Below, piece by piece: positions 1 through 12,490 of a DNA stretch of 64,000 nucleotides; within the stretch, counting starts at the first letter, position 1; every line of letters begins with the position of its first letter. The DNA is from Rhyacichthys aspro. Lineage: Eukaryota > Chordata > Actinopteri > Gobiiformes > Rhyacichthyidae. The stretch covers positions 16,944,758-17,008,757 of the forward strand of contig CM072166.1 in assembly GCA_036850595.1 (NCBI GenBank), given 5' to 3'. The position numbers and the translations under genes are program-made. The notes beneath the pieces are model-generated. The model saw only the letters and a list, made by a program, of their open reading frames with translations, searched no databases and was not told the DNA's origin.

Positions 1-855
1 AAGCCCGGATTATGCTCATATTGGTGTACTGCATGACTCTAATCCCTTTGCAAAGAGTATCCCTGTCCAAACCCGGCCCGGATAACAGATTTATCTGGGA
101 TAACATCCATGCCGTTCCACAGAGGCTATGGGAACAATAATCCAAGTCCCTTTAACCACACTCAACAATGCTAACAGATGTGCCTCGAAGCCTGCGGAAA
201 CCAGGCCAGGCTTTTCAGCAGGTAATCTCTTTTCTCCCCGCTGATCTGTCACTCCTACTCACGCACTAATGCCATCGTCTTTGTGCTCTGCGTGACTCTG
301 CTGTGGGGACGTTAACCTGTTGGTCCACTCATCCAGGCCAGCTGCTAACAGCTAACGTGTGTGTGTATCACAGAGCAGCAGTGCATGAACATACTATTGC
401 TTTTCCCTGAACACTACAATGCATTTTAATATCAGAAAAATAGATCTCCTTGTAAAAAAAGTGGATCAATATGGAATGCAGAGGTGTTCATGCTCCAGCT
501 GACTGCAGACGGGTCAATACCAAAAATGCAGTAGGGCCCAGAGATGGCCTCTTTGCAATTACATTTCATTATTATTCCATTAGAAAGACTAGGGTCAATA
601 CAGTGAGGTTGGCTTTGTTCACCATTTTACAAAAAATGTTGCACATAATTGGAAAACTTTATGTGAAGTCTGGAATATGAAGCATTTCTAATCATTCAAT
701 TTTTTTTCTTACCAAAGATTTTGTGTAGCTTTTAAACGTCTGTTGTACGTCAATCAGTTTGTTAGCAGCCATTTTGAATCCTTGGATCCTGACACTTGAA
801 GCTAAAATGAGCAAAAAACAATAATTGCTGGAGAGTTTGATCAGAGGCCCAATGT

Positions 856-1213
856 TTTTTTTTTTTTTTTTTTTGGGGGGTTTTTTTTTTACAAAATATC
901 CTTTCCCCTGCTTTCTTTTTTACCATCTTTTTGTGTGTTGTAGGGGGGGGGTTGGTTTTTTTGTTGGAAACAAATTTTTGGGGGGGGGGGGGGGGGGTTT
1001 CTTTTTTTTTTTAGGGGGAGGGGGGTGCTTAACCAAAAGAATTTTTTTGGGGGGAAGGGAAGAATATTTTAATTTTTTTTTTTTAAAAAAAATGGGGGGA
1101 AAATTGGGTTTTGTTTTTTTTTTTGAATTTTTAAAGAAAATTTTAATTTTTTTTTTGGGGGGGGGAAATTTTTTTTTAGTGAAAAATGGGGGGGAAAAAA
1201 AAAAATAAAGGGG

Positions 1214-1250
<37 letters not shown>

Positions 1251-1295
1251 GGGGAGGGGGAAAAAATGGGTTGGGGGAATTTTTTTTCCTGGTAG
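856..1295. repeat. Homopolymer-dominated low-complexity block, probably a consensus artefact
   Basis: About 440 bases consist almost only of alternating long runs of T, G and A. No unit repeats periodically, so it is not a microsatellite or minisatellite. Frames through it encode Lys/Phe/Gly/Pro runs and should not be called genes. Confidence 0.7.
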
Positions 1296-1784
1296 TCAGG
1301 AGGATATGAGGCAGACGACAAGACAAAAAGCTGCATTTAAGTGCTACTTAAATCACAAGTTCATTGCAACAGGTGATACACAAGCCCCAGGTTATCCAAT
1401 GAGACTATGAAGCCATCAAAACTGCTTCTCCACAAAGAAACCAAGCACCCTACATGAACAGATAAGCCTTTGGAAAAAACACAAACAACACAAACATGAA
1501 GGACAGAGGTAGTTATCACAAAAATCTCATTTATGTCAAGCAGGGTTTTCTGCCCTGATAGCAACAACAAGATTACAGAGTAGACATGGACAGAAGTAAC
1601 ACACTTCCCATGACTCATAGATCAGGGAAACAAGCCCAGTGAGTTTTGTTAATTTTGCATTACATATAAGTGTAGATATTGAATCATATTGAAACTGTAC
1701 CCCATAATTTGTGTGTTCTGTGAATAAAATGATATGTGTGAAAATGGTCCGTCGTGAGAAAAAGATTGAACACAATGCTTTATG

Positions 1785-1935
1785 GGTCTTGGGGTTAGAG
1801 CTTATCCCAGCTGCTCTGGGAGTGAGGCGGTGACAATCATGTCAATCCTTTTGCACTAACAGACATCCATCCACTCTCACATACATTCACTTTGGGCATT
1901 CAGACCCATTATTTCACCTTTAAATGCATGTCTTT
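1785..1935 (+). repeat. Dispersed repeat, family R1
   Basis: It carries the family's landmarks: a CTTATCCCAGCTGCTCTGGG start, GTGAGGCGGTG, then CACATACATTC and a tail near ATGCATGTCTTTG. Other copies lie near 2100, 9203, 10270, 19570, 58205, 60165 and 61385. The class is unknown to me; the family is common in percomorph fish. Confidence 0.55.
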
Positions 1936-2099
1936 GTATTTGATCCAAACTGACCATTACCGGCTGAACTCACATCCTTCTTTTTGCAGCACAGTAGTCA
2001 GAAAGACGTATGGCATGTTGTGTTTTTTAAATAAAGTTCATTTCTATTCAGCTTGTCAGTACAAAGATCAAGTACAAAAAAAGCTAAATTAGATAAATA

Positions 2100-2205
2100 T
2101 AGGCCATTGGCTGTTGTCTAGGGTGTACCCTGCCTCAGGCCCAAAGCTGCTGGGATTGGCTCCAGTCATCTGCGTGTGTAGAAGATGAATGAATGAATGA
2201 ATTAG
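2100..2205 (-). repeat. Dispersed repeat, family R1, inverted copy with ATGA microsatellite
   Basis: The reverse complement of the R1 head is visible (GGTGTACCCTGCCTCAGGCC and CAAAGCTGCTGGGAT), followed by an (ATGA)n run at about 2187-2202. The same ATTC run begins the copy at 58205. Confidence 0.6.
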
Positions 2206-2651
2206 CTAAATATAAAATACAAGAGATTACAATGCATCATTAAATACACTTATATACACATATTTCTTGAAGGAACACAGGTAGCTTGATGTAAATCCCA
2301 AGACTTTTCCACAGAAGACCCCAGTTTGTATCCCAAAGCAAAGTTGACTTGCTTGTTCATACCAGCTTTAGTCATTAAAAAATGTGATTTGTCTATTTAT
2401 CATATTTTGTGGAAAAATCTGGTTCTCCTTTTTTATTTTCCTGCAAAAAATACCATAAAGGGCCTCATCTTGTGCTTTGCTGCAAACATGATAAGGCTTA
2501 AGGCAGAAGTGTTTGCTGTTTTTCTCCTTGCACTGTATCATTTTCACATCTGTGCTTCTGTCAGGACAAACAAGGCAAACTGACTAATGCTGCTTGCTCA
2601 TGCCAATGGGCCTGAAAACGTTAAGTAGTAATCATGTTATAAATGAAATAT

Positions 2652-2695
2652 GTGAATTTCCCCATTGTGGGATCAATAAAGTCTAGTCTGATCTA
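2652..2695 (+). repeat. LINE-type 3' tail remnant
   Basis: TTTCCCCATTGTGGGATCAATAAAGT is a typical 3' end of fish L2/Rex-like LINEs, followed by a short TCTAATC-type degenerate tail. Only the tail is recognisable. Confidence 0.5.
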
Positions 2696-5600
2696 ATCTA
2701 ATGCTTCATAAAGTTGATGAAATACAAAACATGTTGAAACAGTTTTGTTTAAAAGCATCCGTGCTTGCATTACTAAAAGGAAGCCCTCTGAATGGTCAAA
2801 TTCTTTAAAGTTTAGATTAAGTTTAGAAGAAGTGATAGAACCCCACATTATCAAATTCAATAACTTTTATAAATAAAGAAACAGGTGCTTCAAGAGACTC
2901 TGGGGCCACGTTATCATATATCACACCACAGATATTACTATCATAAAAAGGCGCCTATGATAAGTCATTTTTTTAATAGACACGAAAAGGCACTGATAGA
3001 TGAAGAGGGTGACCCACATCCACATTTTTTAAAACATTTACGATGGAGATTTCTCGTAAGACTCACACAAACTGTAAATGTCCCCGGTGCTTCATCCTCT
3101 GAACTGTGTTAATCCTTTAACTTGAAGGGTTAAAGGGTGTGTGTCGACTGATTAGCCTGGCTCTGCTGCTCTGTGGTGGCTGTGCTGATAGTTGTGTTGG
3201 CACTAACAGCAGGGCATTAGGGCAGATTAGGGTCGGACTATAGCAAGCCCATTAAAGCCTGGTCTGGAGCTGGGGACGACACACAAAAATGGAGTTTCCT
3301 CGAGCAAGACATTGTACAGTTAAAGTGACATTCTGCGATTTTTTTCAGAAGAGTTGTGTGAAAGGCTAAAGGACTGGGTCGGACATGCTACTGACTGAAA
3401 AGTGTACAACAGGGATGTCTGTTTGAATTTAACCCTTTTCTGTTGTGGCTGAGACAACAAAACAAAAATAAAAACACAAATAAATGGCAGGATATCAGAA
3501 ATGTATCTCCAAAAGAAATGTGCCTTCCGTGATTCACAGACTGTTGTATTATCTTTGTTTACACTGTTATTATGATGTTTACTTTGCTGTTTTTTGTATT
3601 ATTTGTGTTGATGATGAATGTGTTTGTGCTTTGGTTACTTCATTGTGCGTGTTTTTTTTTTTGCCTTTTATTTTTGTGTTGTGAGCCTTCTGAGCCACTG
3701 CACTTATCTTCAGTCAGTCATAATATTTACCTCTCCTTCACCTGTTTATTTAAAAATACCTAAATGTCCAAGGCCCTTATTTGTGGAAAAAGTCACTCTA
3801 ACAAAATCTATAAGCTGTATCTGAATAATATGTTTTTATTATTTTATTTGTTTGTTGTTACTAGTAACAAAAAGGAAACTGTTTTATTAATATATGCATG
3901 CTATAGTTTTCAAATGCTTACATAAAAACCCTAAGCACAACCTACAGAACTGCATAATTGAAAAGCTCAGTGGCTCAGTGGACCATGACCTGTGTTTTAC
4001 AACGGCACAATACCACCCCCCCACTGCCTCGACACTGAGAGGTCAAACAAGCCCTCTCCTCATTAAAACCTGGAGCATATCCACATGAAAAGAGCCCGGG
4101 GCCCGGTCCTGTCCCTCTAACACTCACACATGCATCTTTTATTTCTTTGTGTTAAAGGGCATTACTTTAACCTTAGGACATGCCTTACACTCAAATGCAA
4201 TGATTTACATTTATCCTTATATATGTCCACACTAGTGAATGCATATATATTCTGTGGTGAGTATAAGGTCCAGGGGTGGAGCAACAAAGAAGACCTCGCC
4301 ACCTGAAATGTCATTCTTTTTGTCACACAGTTTTGGACCGGATGAATAATGGTTGGTTTTATTCATGCCTAAATAAATCCACGTTAATACAATATAAATG
4401 CTATGGCTTGAAGTATATTTTCTTTCCAGATGCAGAAGAAAGCATCTTAATTTTACGTCTGGCTTTAGCAGTCAGATTTATGAGAACCCCGTGATGGCGT
4501 GCAGGACATCCCTCCCTCCTCCTGCTGCAGGTTCACTGAGCATCTTTACAATTCTAAGTTTTGCTGCTAGACTAGTTAATAAAGTAATAACATGAAATTA
4601 TGTTGATTCAATTAGATTAGATACAAATGTAGCATTTTAATATGTCAAAAAATTTTATCACAAATTTAAGTCCCTAGAGCCTGGATTTTTTATGCACCAT
4701 CCACCACCTCAACCTATGATGGGCATATCTAATCTAATACATTTAATAGGACCATGTATTACTACCATGTATCATTGTCAATTTTTTTTCCAGCCCTGCC
4801 CCTTTCACACTCTGGCCCATGGTGGCATAAAGAGCTTATCTCTTCCTGGAGTGCTCTGATCCTGATCTGGTTGCTGCGTAGGTCTGATCCCAGTTCACCC
4901 CATGGGTCAAACTGCACTCTCTCATAGGCAGTCTGTGTGGGACCGGTCCGTATGGGGTCAATGACAGGTGGAGTGGCTGCTGAGAGGCAGAAGGTGTAGG
5001 CCTCTGATCTGGGCGTGACACTGACACAAGGAGAATGTCAATGGAGAAATGGGACAACGTCAGATTCGTTCAAACAATACAGCCAAACAAACAACAAAAA
5101 TGTATTAAAATTGAACTGTGCATGTATGTCACAAGACCAACCCTATCCTGATTGTTTTACTCCCGGATAATCAATATCCATCTTAAAGAGACACATACTG
5201 AGATTTTTTAAGATGTTTTTCAACAAGCTTTTTTCACCTCAGTAGTTATATGGGTTAGTTTTGGTTGTCTCTGGGCTGTGCCTCTCAACAGAGTAGCAAC
5301 AATAGCCTATGGTACAGGTGGGGCCAGTACGGGACGGTTTGGTACAGGTAAACCCTGAAGGGGCCTCATTATGCTGACTTCAGAAGAACAGCATTGTAAA
5401 GTGTAAAGAAAAATTTTATGTCTATTTTAGAACATATTTGAGGCAGACTTTTCGAAAGTTGGATGCATTGTCAATAATAAATTTAAAAAAGAGAGAAACT
5501 CCTGGTGCGTAGCTGAGTGAATAAATCAAACAATAAAGTGGCAATGAGAGGCTGGAGGTACAGAAAATATTTTCTTGCATAAAAATGTATTTTTCTAACC

Positions 5601-7319
5601 GAAACTTGTCTTCTTGCAAAACATACGATAAATTAAAAAATATAATATTTATCTAATCTTTCCTGTCATCTAAATTCGTACATCCATACAAGGAAAATGT
5701 CTGGTCTTTGTGGATTACAGTTGGATTTCTGCAAAAGACAACACATTGTTTTTTTTACACTCTCTTATAAATAAACGCAAAATACCACTACTCTTAAATC
5801 ACAAAAAATCCCACATTTATTTTACACCCAAACACAGCTGCACAAACCGGGTTTGAAAGACGACAGACATCATATGTGAAGAATAAGGAAGAAGGAACAT
5901 TATCAAAATTCATTGACTGTTGTAAAACTCACGAGCTATGATCTGGATGAACAGAAAAAGCACTGTTACCCTAACTTCTCAGTCGAGCATCCTCAGTGAT
6001 CTTTATAACTCCAACAAACAATCTAAAAAATAGTAAATACATCTTCCTTTCAATACGTATAATCACAAATATTGTCTTAATGAAATACTGGACTACTACA
6101 GTATTACTATTACATTTTTATGAGCCGATCCTTTACCAACACAAAAACAAAAACACATTTTATTGCCTGTGGTCTAGGTCTTTATTGCGGACGGTGAGGT
6201 CAGCCATCATTGGGTGCGGATCATTAGTTTAGCTTCCAGGTATATGGGGGTCTATGGGGGCCTCTGCAGAGTGACTTATGGCTGTAATTTAGCCTTGATT
6301 ACATACAACCATTACTTTAACTCTAATTAGACTGTCACTCAGTGGAGAGGTGAAGGATGCTGGCGAACTCCCTTCGAGACCACCTCACAGAAGCACGGCT
6401 CAACACAAAGACGTCAAATGACAAAAACATCTACTTTAACACATAACTATAAGTAATTCATTGACTTGCGCATAGTCAAAAACACTTCTAAAACCGCTCT
6501 ATTTCATACATTGTGATTGTGTGGGATACTATAAGCTCACCCTGTCCATTGTCACGTCATGAATCACTGCCTGTGCTCTGGCCCTGACCCCGAGGTCGCG
6601 CTTTCATGGAGGACCACTTCATCACGGAACAATCTGCGAGCCGGCTGCAGACAAAAGACACGCAGCCTCACCTGATGACCTTGCCTCCTGATCCGTGGAG
6701 GAGGGCGGGGCATAAAATAAACAGGAAGTTTGTAGCTGTTATCACTTCACTGTGTATATAACTGCTTCATCTGTACTCATAAATACTCATACATACTCAC
6801 AAAATAGTTAAGAGAGATAATTCAGATTAATTTTTTCGTTCCTTTTTAAAAAAAATTGAAACCTGTGTTTGATCCATTGTATTCTATTGATTGATCATTG
6901 TCTTCGTTAGTTATTTATATTTTTGTTTACAAGAATGCAGTAATTGTATTACTGTATATCTAATGGACATGCCTGTAGCAACACCAGCTAATACAGAGTG
7001 GGCTAACATCTGCCCTAACAGGGATCAATGCAGTGAAAGTACATAGGACATAGGACAATAGGATTTTAATAAATACTAAGGTCCAGAAAAGAGCCGGTCA
7101 GGGACCTTCTTGCTTTTTTTAAATTTTCAGACATGTTTATAAAAATGACGGGGCTGAAACATCTACAAATCTAAGGCACAAGGCATACAAGTCAATAAAA
7201 CAATATAAAAAAAACTAATGTCTGTGGCCACATTCAATAATGTATTCATGTACCTTGTAAAAACAGAAACCACCATTTCAAAACTGCCATTAAACATATT
7301 TTTCTTATTATTATCAGTC

Positions 7320-7746
7320 AAGATCAAATACAGTATATAAAATATACATTAAAAAATCTTTATAGGAGGAAATAGGAATGTATTTAACCCACCTTGCCAT
7401 TTTTACCAGACAAATATATATAATAACCTGGTTATATGCTAGCCAACAATTACCTTTTTTTGCAGAATATGCTGTCAGTATGTCTTGAATTTCCTGATCA
7501 AGCTATGTTTTAGACCCTCAGTGTTTCTTAAATCTTCCATACAGCCCCGGTTCTAAGATTTATACTTGTTTGTCGAGGGATGAATGAATGTGGGAAAACC
7601 ACTGCTGGTTGAGTTGAATAAATACTGCACCTAATGATTTTCTCAGGGTCAGTGGAGCACCACATAGAGTTGTTTCAGCGTTAACACCAGGTTTGCTTGA
7701 ATTAATGTACTGAGCAATTTATCAGTGGAAGATTGTGCACTGTTCG
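7320..7746 (+). repeat. Duplicated block, copy A
   Basis: It aligns colinearly with 9812-10195: TTTTACCAGACAAATAT, GCTAGCCAACAAT, GGGAAAACCACTGCTGGTTG, GGGTCAGTGGAGCAC, TTGTTTCAGCGTTAACACCAG and TTTATCAGTGGAAGATTGTG occur in the same order. It has no coding content. Confidence 0.75.
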
Positions 7747-8150
7747 GCTACAGAGTGTTGTGTTTGGCCTGTTTAGTGTGAATTAAGGATGTATGATGGC
7801 ACATATTACAATGTTCTATGTCATCACATAATTCAAGGAAATAGTGAAATCAATCCAGTTCAATGCAGAAGTCCAGTTGGCCACACTGAACATCCTTATA
7901 GCTACAACACTGTCAGCAGTCACAAACAAAATTATTTCTCTGACTCATTTTTCTGACCTTTTTGCCCCAACACATTCAAGTCCAAAATCATTTAAGCAAT
8001 AGCTGTTGTATTCATGCTTGTGTCTGTTACAAGCATTTGCTATGGTAACAACAACATTTGCTAAGTCTGGATCGATGTAGTATTAGTAGTTAGTAGTTTA
8101 AAAGTTACCATTATCAGCTGTAGAACTGCCCCTGAAGGCACCTGAAACTG

Positions 8151-8155
8151 ACACA

Positions 8156-8202
<47 letters not shown>
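8151..8202. repeat. (AC)n microsatellite
   Basis: A dinucleotide array of about 52 bases with one CCC interruption near its left end. Confidence 0.95.
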
Positions 8203-8204
<2 letters not shown>

Positions 8205-9202
8205 GACATTCCCCAGGAGCTAAGGAGGAGGAGGAAGTAGAAGAGGACTCACTGTCACTGTATAATGGTTTCATGGTGCTGTGTTAATATCATTGAGTAT
8301 CATGCTACTGGAAAAAATAAGTGATGAGTTTGGCTACTTTGGCTAGATGGCTAACATGGCTAGTTTTTGTGTGCTTGGGTATTTTGGTGTTATTTTTATG
8401 AAAATTCTTCCTCCATATTTGTCATTATGGTTTAATTTCTGTTCTTCACTTAAACTGAGAAGAAAGTATAGGCCTTTTATTACACAACTAAATACAAAAT
8501 TAATTTCTCTTGATGCCATGACAAGAACCATATCAGATTTTGTTTTTACCAGTGGACATCTCTCTTGTTTGTCTGCTGTAGGACATTGCAGTGTTTTCAT
8601 GGCGTGTGTCACATCTGCTGCGGGATAATGACAGGGGTAAGCCAAATGGAACGTGAAGCGTGCACGTCTCATTGTGTGTGTTCACGTGCATATGCCTCAT
8701 GCGCGCACTTGGAAAGGGGGAACTAATGAGTCTCCTATGAGCCATTATCCGTACCTTAGCTCCGCACTCTGCGATAATAAAAGCTAACATTGCAGAGCTC
8801 CCTAACCGGCCGCTGCCACCCAAACACGCCTCTGCTAATGCCAGAGATAAAACATCCACTTACGGCGCGCAAACAGCCACTCGAATTGGAAATGAGGCTC
8901 CGCTCGGTTTTATTGTGAGCGTTTAGGGGCTTTTTGTGAAAACTTTGGTTTGGCCGTCGAATTAAAGCACTTCTACTGTGGCTGTAACTCTGCAGATATT
9001 TGTCCGTCCACAGTGCTCTGGGTTAGGAGTTGGAGACTGTTGGCAGCTGACTGAGCTCTAAGCTAATTATGTGATTGGAGTCTCAGTTGATTAGCCCAAT
9101 TCCAAATGGCACCACATTTTTAATAGTAGCCTTCTCACACTTACAGAGAAACATCGGCTGGGTTCTGTGGCAACTCTACAAAATATAATATAGAGAAATC
9201 AG

Positions 9203-9226
9203 CTTTGGGCCTGAGGCGGGGTATAA
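9203..9226 (+). repeat. Short fragment of repeat family R1
   Basis: CTTTGGGCCTGAGGCGGGGT matches the core of the R1 copies at 58205 and 60165. The flanks do not match. Confidence 0.4.
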
Positions 9227-9811
9227 AAATAGAGTTAATTTTGGTTCATTTCTGTTTCTGATTCAAAACCTATGTTTGATCCATTCTATTCCATTGATTT
9301 ATCATCAAAATTAAAGATACTCTCTTCTAAGATACTCCACAAGATTGAATATGTAAATAAATAAAATAAAATAAATAAATTGTTAAATCTGCCTCATAAA
9401 ATTAACATGCACATAGCTAAAGCTGCAAAAGGTACATTTAGGTTAAAAACACAGACATTATTTTGTCTTTTGTGTAGCTAAAGTTTGATACAGCTTCAAA
9501 ATCTTGCAAATATATATAAAGGCTTTTGCTTAGCATTTTTGCTCAACCTGCTAATAGTAAACAACACAGCAGCCAATGTAGCCTACTGTTTCAGCATTGT
9601 TATCTTGCATGCTCATATAAGGTCCATCCACTGTCTTGGATCTACAGATCTATCGCAAATATGTTCATTATAGATAATAAACATATTCGCTACAATAATT
9701 AAAACCAATGAATAAAGTTTTGCATTCATGCCGATCAAGTGATAGTGAAGTGTACTATAAAGTTAATTATATCATTGAAATTAAAAATGCTACATTCTAA
9801 GATGCCCCGCA

Positions 9812-10195
9812 TGATTAAATACAGTAGATAAAATATAAATTACAATTTTTTTATTTTAAATTTTTACCAGACAAATATCCTGGTTAAATGCTAGCCAACA
9901 ATGACCTTTTTTTTTTTTTTTTGCAGAATATGTTGTCAGTCTGCCTTGAATTTCCTTAGCAAGCTATATTTTGGACCTCAATGTTTCTAAAATCTTCCGT
10001 ACAGCCCTAATTATAAGCTTGTGGTGGAATGAATGACTGTGGGAAAACCACTGCTGGTTGAGTTTAATAAATAGTGTGCCTAATGATTTTCTTCTTTCAG
10101 GGTCAGTGGAGCACTACATGGAGTTGTTTCAGCGTTAACACCAGCTTTGCTTAATGTACTGAGCAATTTATCAGTGGAAGATTGTGCACTGTTCA
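9812..10195 (+). repeat. Duplicated block, copy B
   Basis: Partner of 7320-7746, about 2.45 kb downstream in the same orientation. It differs by small indels and by a longer T run at about 9907-9922. Confidence 0.75.
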
Positions 10196-10269
10196 GTAAC
10201 AAAATGGTAAAGGCTTCTACTAAAGATTTTCCACTTCTCAAGTAGTAGTCAAGTTCAGCCAGGATCATG

Positions 10270-10520
10270 GACATATAGTCACAGGGCTAACACTTAGACA
10301 CGGACACTGACAGACAACCATTCACTCACTCACTCACTCACTCCCACATTCATTCACTAGGGGCAATTTAGATCCCCTAATTCACCCATACATGCATGTC
10401 TTTGGATGGTGAAAGTAAGCCATAAAGAAAGAGAGAGCATGGTAACACGGGGAGGACATCCTCACAGGGATGCCAAGGGTGAGGCAAGAGTACTAACCAC
10501 TCTGCCACTGTGCACCCTAA
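10270..10520 (+). repeat. Dispersed repeat, family R1, with (CTCA)n run
   Basis: It contains ACACTTAGACACGGACACTG, a (CTCA)n run at 10323-10342, CACTAGGGGCAATTTAGA, ATGCATGTCTTTGGATGG and an end like ACTAACCACTCTGCCACTGT. These blocks recur in the same order at 58205-58520. Confidence 0.65.
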
Positions 10521-11763
10521 ATGTACTTAACACAAATTTGATAGGTTTACATGCTACTAATATGGAAACATAATTAAAGTATATTATTACATGTATAGGC
10601 AAGGGCAATCTATAAGAACACACAATATTGCAAAGTGACAGCGTTCACATAAAGTATCTGCAATATTTCTATAAAAGTTCAAGTTGACAGAATTGTACAA
10701 ACAGATCAAAGACAAGTAAATATTGTACGTATTTTCATACCAGACATCTTTAGTTTTTGTTTTTTATTTTATTTTATAGGCCAAGACAAACAACAGTGCA
10801 TTGAGGGTGAACATGCTTTAAACTGAAAGTGAAATTTTCAATGAAAGCGCTGAACTTCTTCAATGCCCATTAACAATTTGTGCTTCACAGAGGACATTTC
10901 TCTAATATATGCTCCTGAGTAACGGACCATTTCTCGGTTCAGACACTGGCCACATTGAGGAGCTTAATTCTTTAATATTAGCAAAACTTAGCCTCACAAA
11001 TGACCTGAAAGACTACAGTTGTTGGCAAAAAGGATAAAAATTTTGGGTGCCCCACATCAGACTCACCTCTGGCCCCTATAAAGCTAAGACCAGCTGTTCA
11101 GATGACATTGTCTGATTAAAACATCCATATGAGAACTAGAGCGTTGATTTAAGCAAATAATGATGAAGGGAGTCCTCAATGAAGAAATGCCATGAGCCGT
11201 GGGCCATGACCCTGTAATAAAGTTATCTGTGGAGAGAGAAGAGCTGAAGGAGAAGAGCCTTGGAAACCACAAACAGTTGATGCTGATAAATGCTAGCTTT
11301 TTTTTTTTTTACAACCAACATTTTCCTTTCTCTTCTTTTTAAGTAAGAGTAAGAATCATCTGTCCTCCAATAAGCACACTCCAGTCTTTAGCACCACCCT
11401 TTAAAAAGTGGTCCACATCCTTACGTCACAGGGGGTCTGAAGTGTCTGTCCTGACCTGTACTGTACTGATTCCAATGGAAACCAAGCTAAAGATGTCTGC
11501 ACCAGGACCAAACCTGGAAGTAAATCTCTGAGTAAACCTGGACTAAACTAGAACAAAAAAACGTTAAACCGAGAGCTATAGAAACAGTCCATGCACAAAG
11601 ATGATTGTACCTGTAAGTCCATTTGCTCAAGTCATACCCACTGTTTTAAATGTATTAGTGTGCATTTTATACACATTTAAATTGAAATTTGGGAACAGAT
11701 TGAAATTCATTTCCATTATGTTTTTATTGGGTATTTCTGCCCCATCGCAGCGCCTCTGAGGCA

Positions 11764-12116
11764 ATGACCCTGTAATTAAAGGTATCTGCGCAGAGAGAAG
11801 GGCGGGAGGAGGAGGAAGAGGAAGAGGAGGGTGAGGCATGGACCGCTGTGAGATGAGCCGTGGCTGAGACGGGCAGTAATCCCGTGGAGTGGAGCGAGAC
11901 GCACATCCAGGAACGCGCCCCGGACCGAAAAGCCTGGAACTGCTTTTGACGCTTCATTTTACGCACTTCTAGGCAGCAGTTTAACGGAAATATCTTGTGT
12001 TTTGGAGAATCTTTGAGGGAGTAGGGGCGTTAACTGACTCCAGAAGTTGTTGGAGTTGGACCATGACGCGCCGCGAGCCGGACTTCTGGTAGAATGGCCC
12101 GTGGTGTTGCGCGGGG
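11764..12116 (+). promoter_or_regulatory. CpG-rich promoter and 5' UTR candidate of the 3-O-sulfotransferase gene
   Basis: GC and CpG content rise sharply here and stay high through exon 1, against an AT-rich background. A GC box (gggcggga) lies near 11801-11808, with purine-rich GGAGGA runs beside it. No convincing TATA box is visible at the right distance. The transcription start cannot be fixed from sequence alone. Confidence 0.5.
12063..12092 (+). other. Upstream ORF 1 in the 5' leader (9 codons)
   Basis: An ATG in good context (acc before it, A after) opens a 9-codon frame that closes at TAG 12090-12092, 24 bases before the main start. It counts as an upstream ORF only if transcription starts before 12063. 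Confidence 0.45.
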
Positions 12117-12156
12117 ATGGCGACGTTCCACCGCCTCGCCCTCGCCTCTTCCCTGA
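12094..12156 (+). other. Upstream ORF 2 overlapping the main start codon (20 codons)
   Basis: This ATG sits in strong context (A at -3, G at +4). Its frame differs from the main CDS and runs past the main ATG at 12117 to a TGA at 12154-12156. The main ATG also has good context (G at -3, G at +4). This arrangement usually lowers main-frame initiation through leaky scanning. Confidence 0.45.
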
Positions 12157-12490
12157 GTGTCATCTGCTTCTCGCTCGTCTACCTCTTTACCGGATGCTGC
12201 GACACGGAGCTCGCGGGCGTCAGGGCGGACGTCAGGGTGCCCGTGCGCGAGTTCGTGGTGTCCTCGGGATGGAACGGCTCCGCGGAAGGCTCGGCCACCA
12301 CCGGAGCTCCGGGGCTGGAGAAGGACTGGACAGCCACCCGGAGACTGCCCCAGGCGCTCATCATCGGGGTGAAGAAGGGAGGCACGCGCGCGCTGCTGGA
12401 GTTCCTCAGGCTGCATCCGGACATCCGCGCGCTGGGCTCCGAGCCGCACTTCTTTGACCGGCATTACGCACGTGGACTGGACTGGTACAG
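12117..12490 (+). CDS. hs3st3l: 3-O-sulfotransferase exon 1 (anchor, stem, PAPS 5' loop)
   Basis: This exon encodes residues 1-124 plus two bases of codon 125. It ends at tggtacag followed by a GTACAG donor, after GLDWYR, the place where I recall the intron in HS3ST2/3/4/6 genes. It is strongly CpG-rich compared with the AT-rich flanks. Reading on past the donor gives a frame that soon leaves family similarity, so the splice is required. Confidence 0.93.

Larger units (their letters stand above)
1..11700. other. Gene-free left flank
   Basis: I see no exon, RNA gene or recognisable promoter here. The open frames are short, lack family similarity, and several are made of homopolymer runs. Besides the repeats listed separately it is ordinary AT-rich sequence. 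A richer block with higher GC and complexity lies at about 8600-8960. The upstream neighbour gene is not in the window. Confidence 0.7.

Noticed and set aside
825..1410. Long open frames on both strands rich in Phe/Lys/Gly/Pro
   Set aside because: They are translations of homopolymer runs with no domain, no splice sites and no similarity; they follow from the probable consensus artefact.
8151..8202. CA array and the ATTC/CTCA runs as CRISPR-like or functional arrays
   Set aside because: They are simple microsatellites with no spacer structure.
12030..12464. 144-residue minus-strand frame and other frames overlapping exon 1
   Set aside because: They are shadows of the GC-rich sulfotransferase exon; only the plus-strand frame from 12117 carries family motifs.
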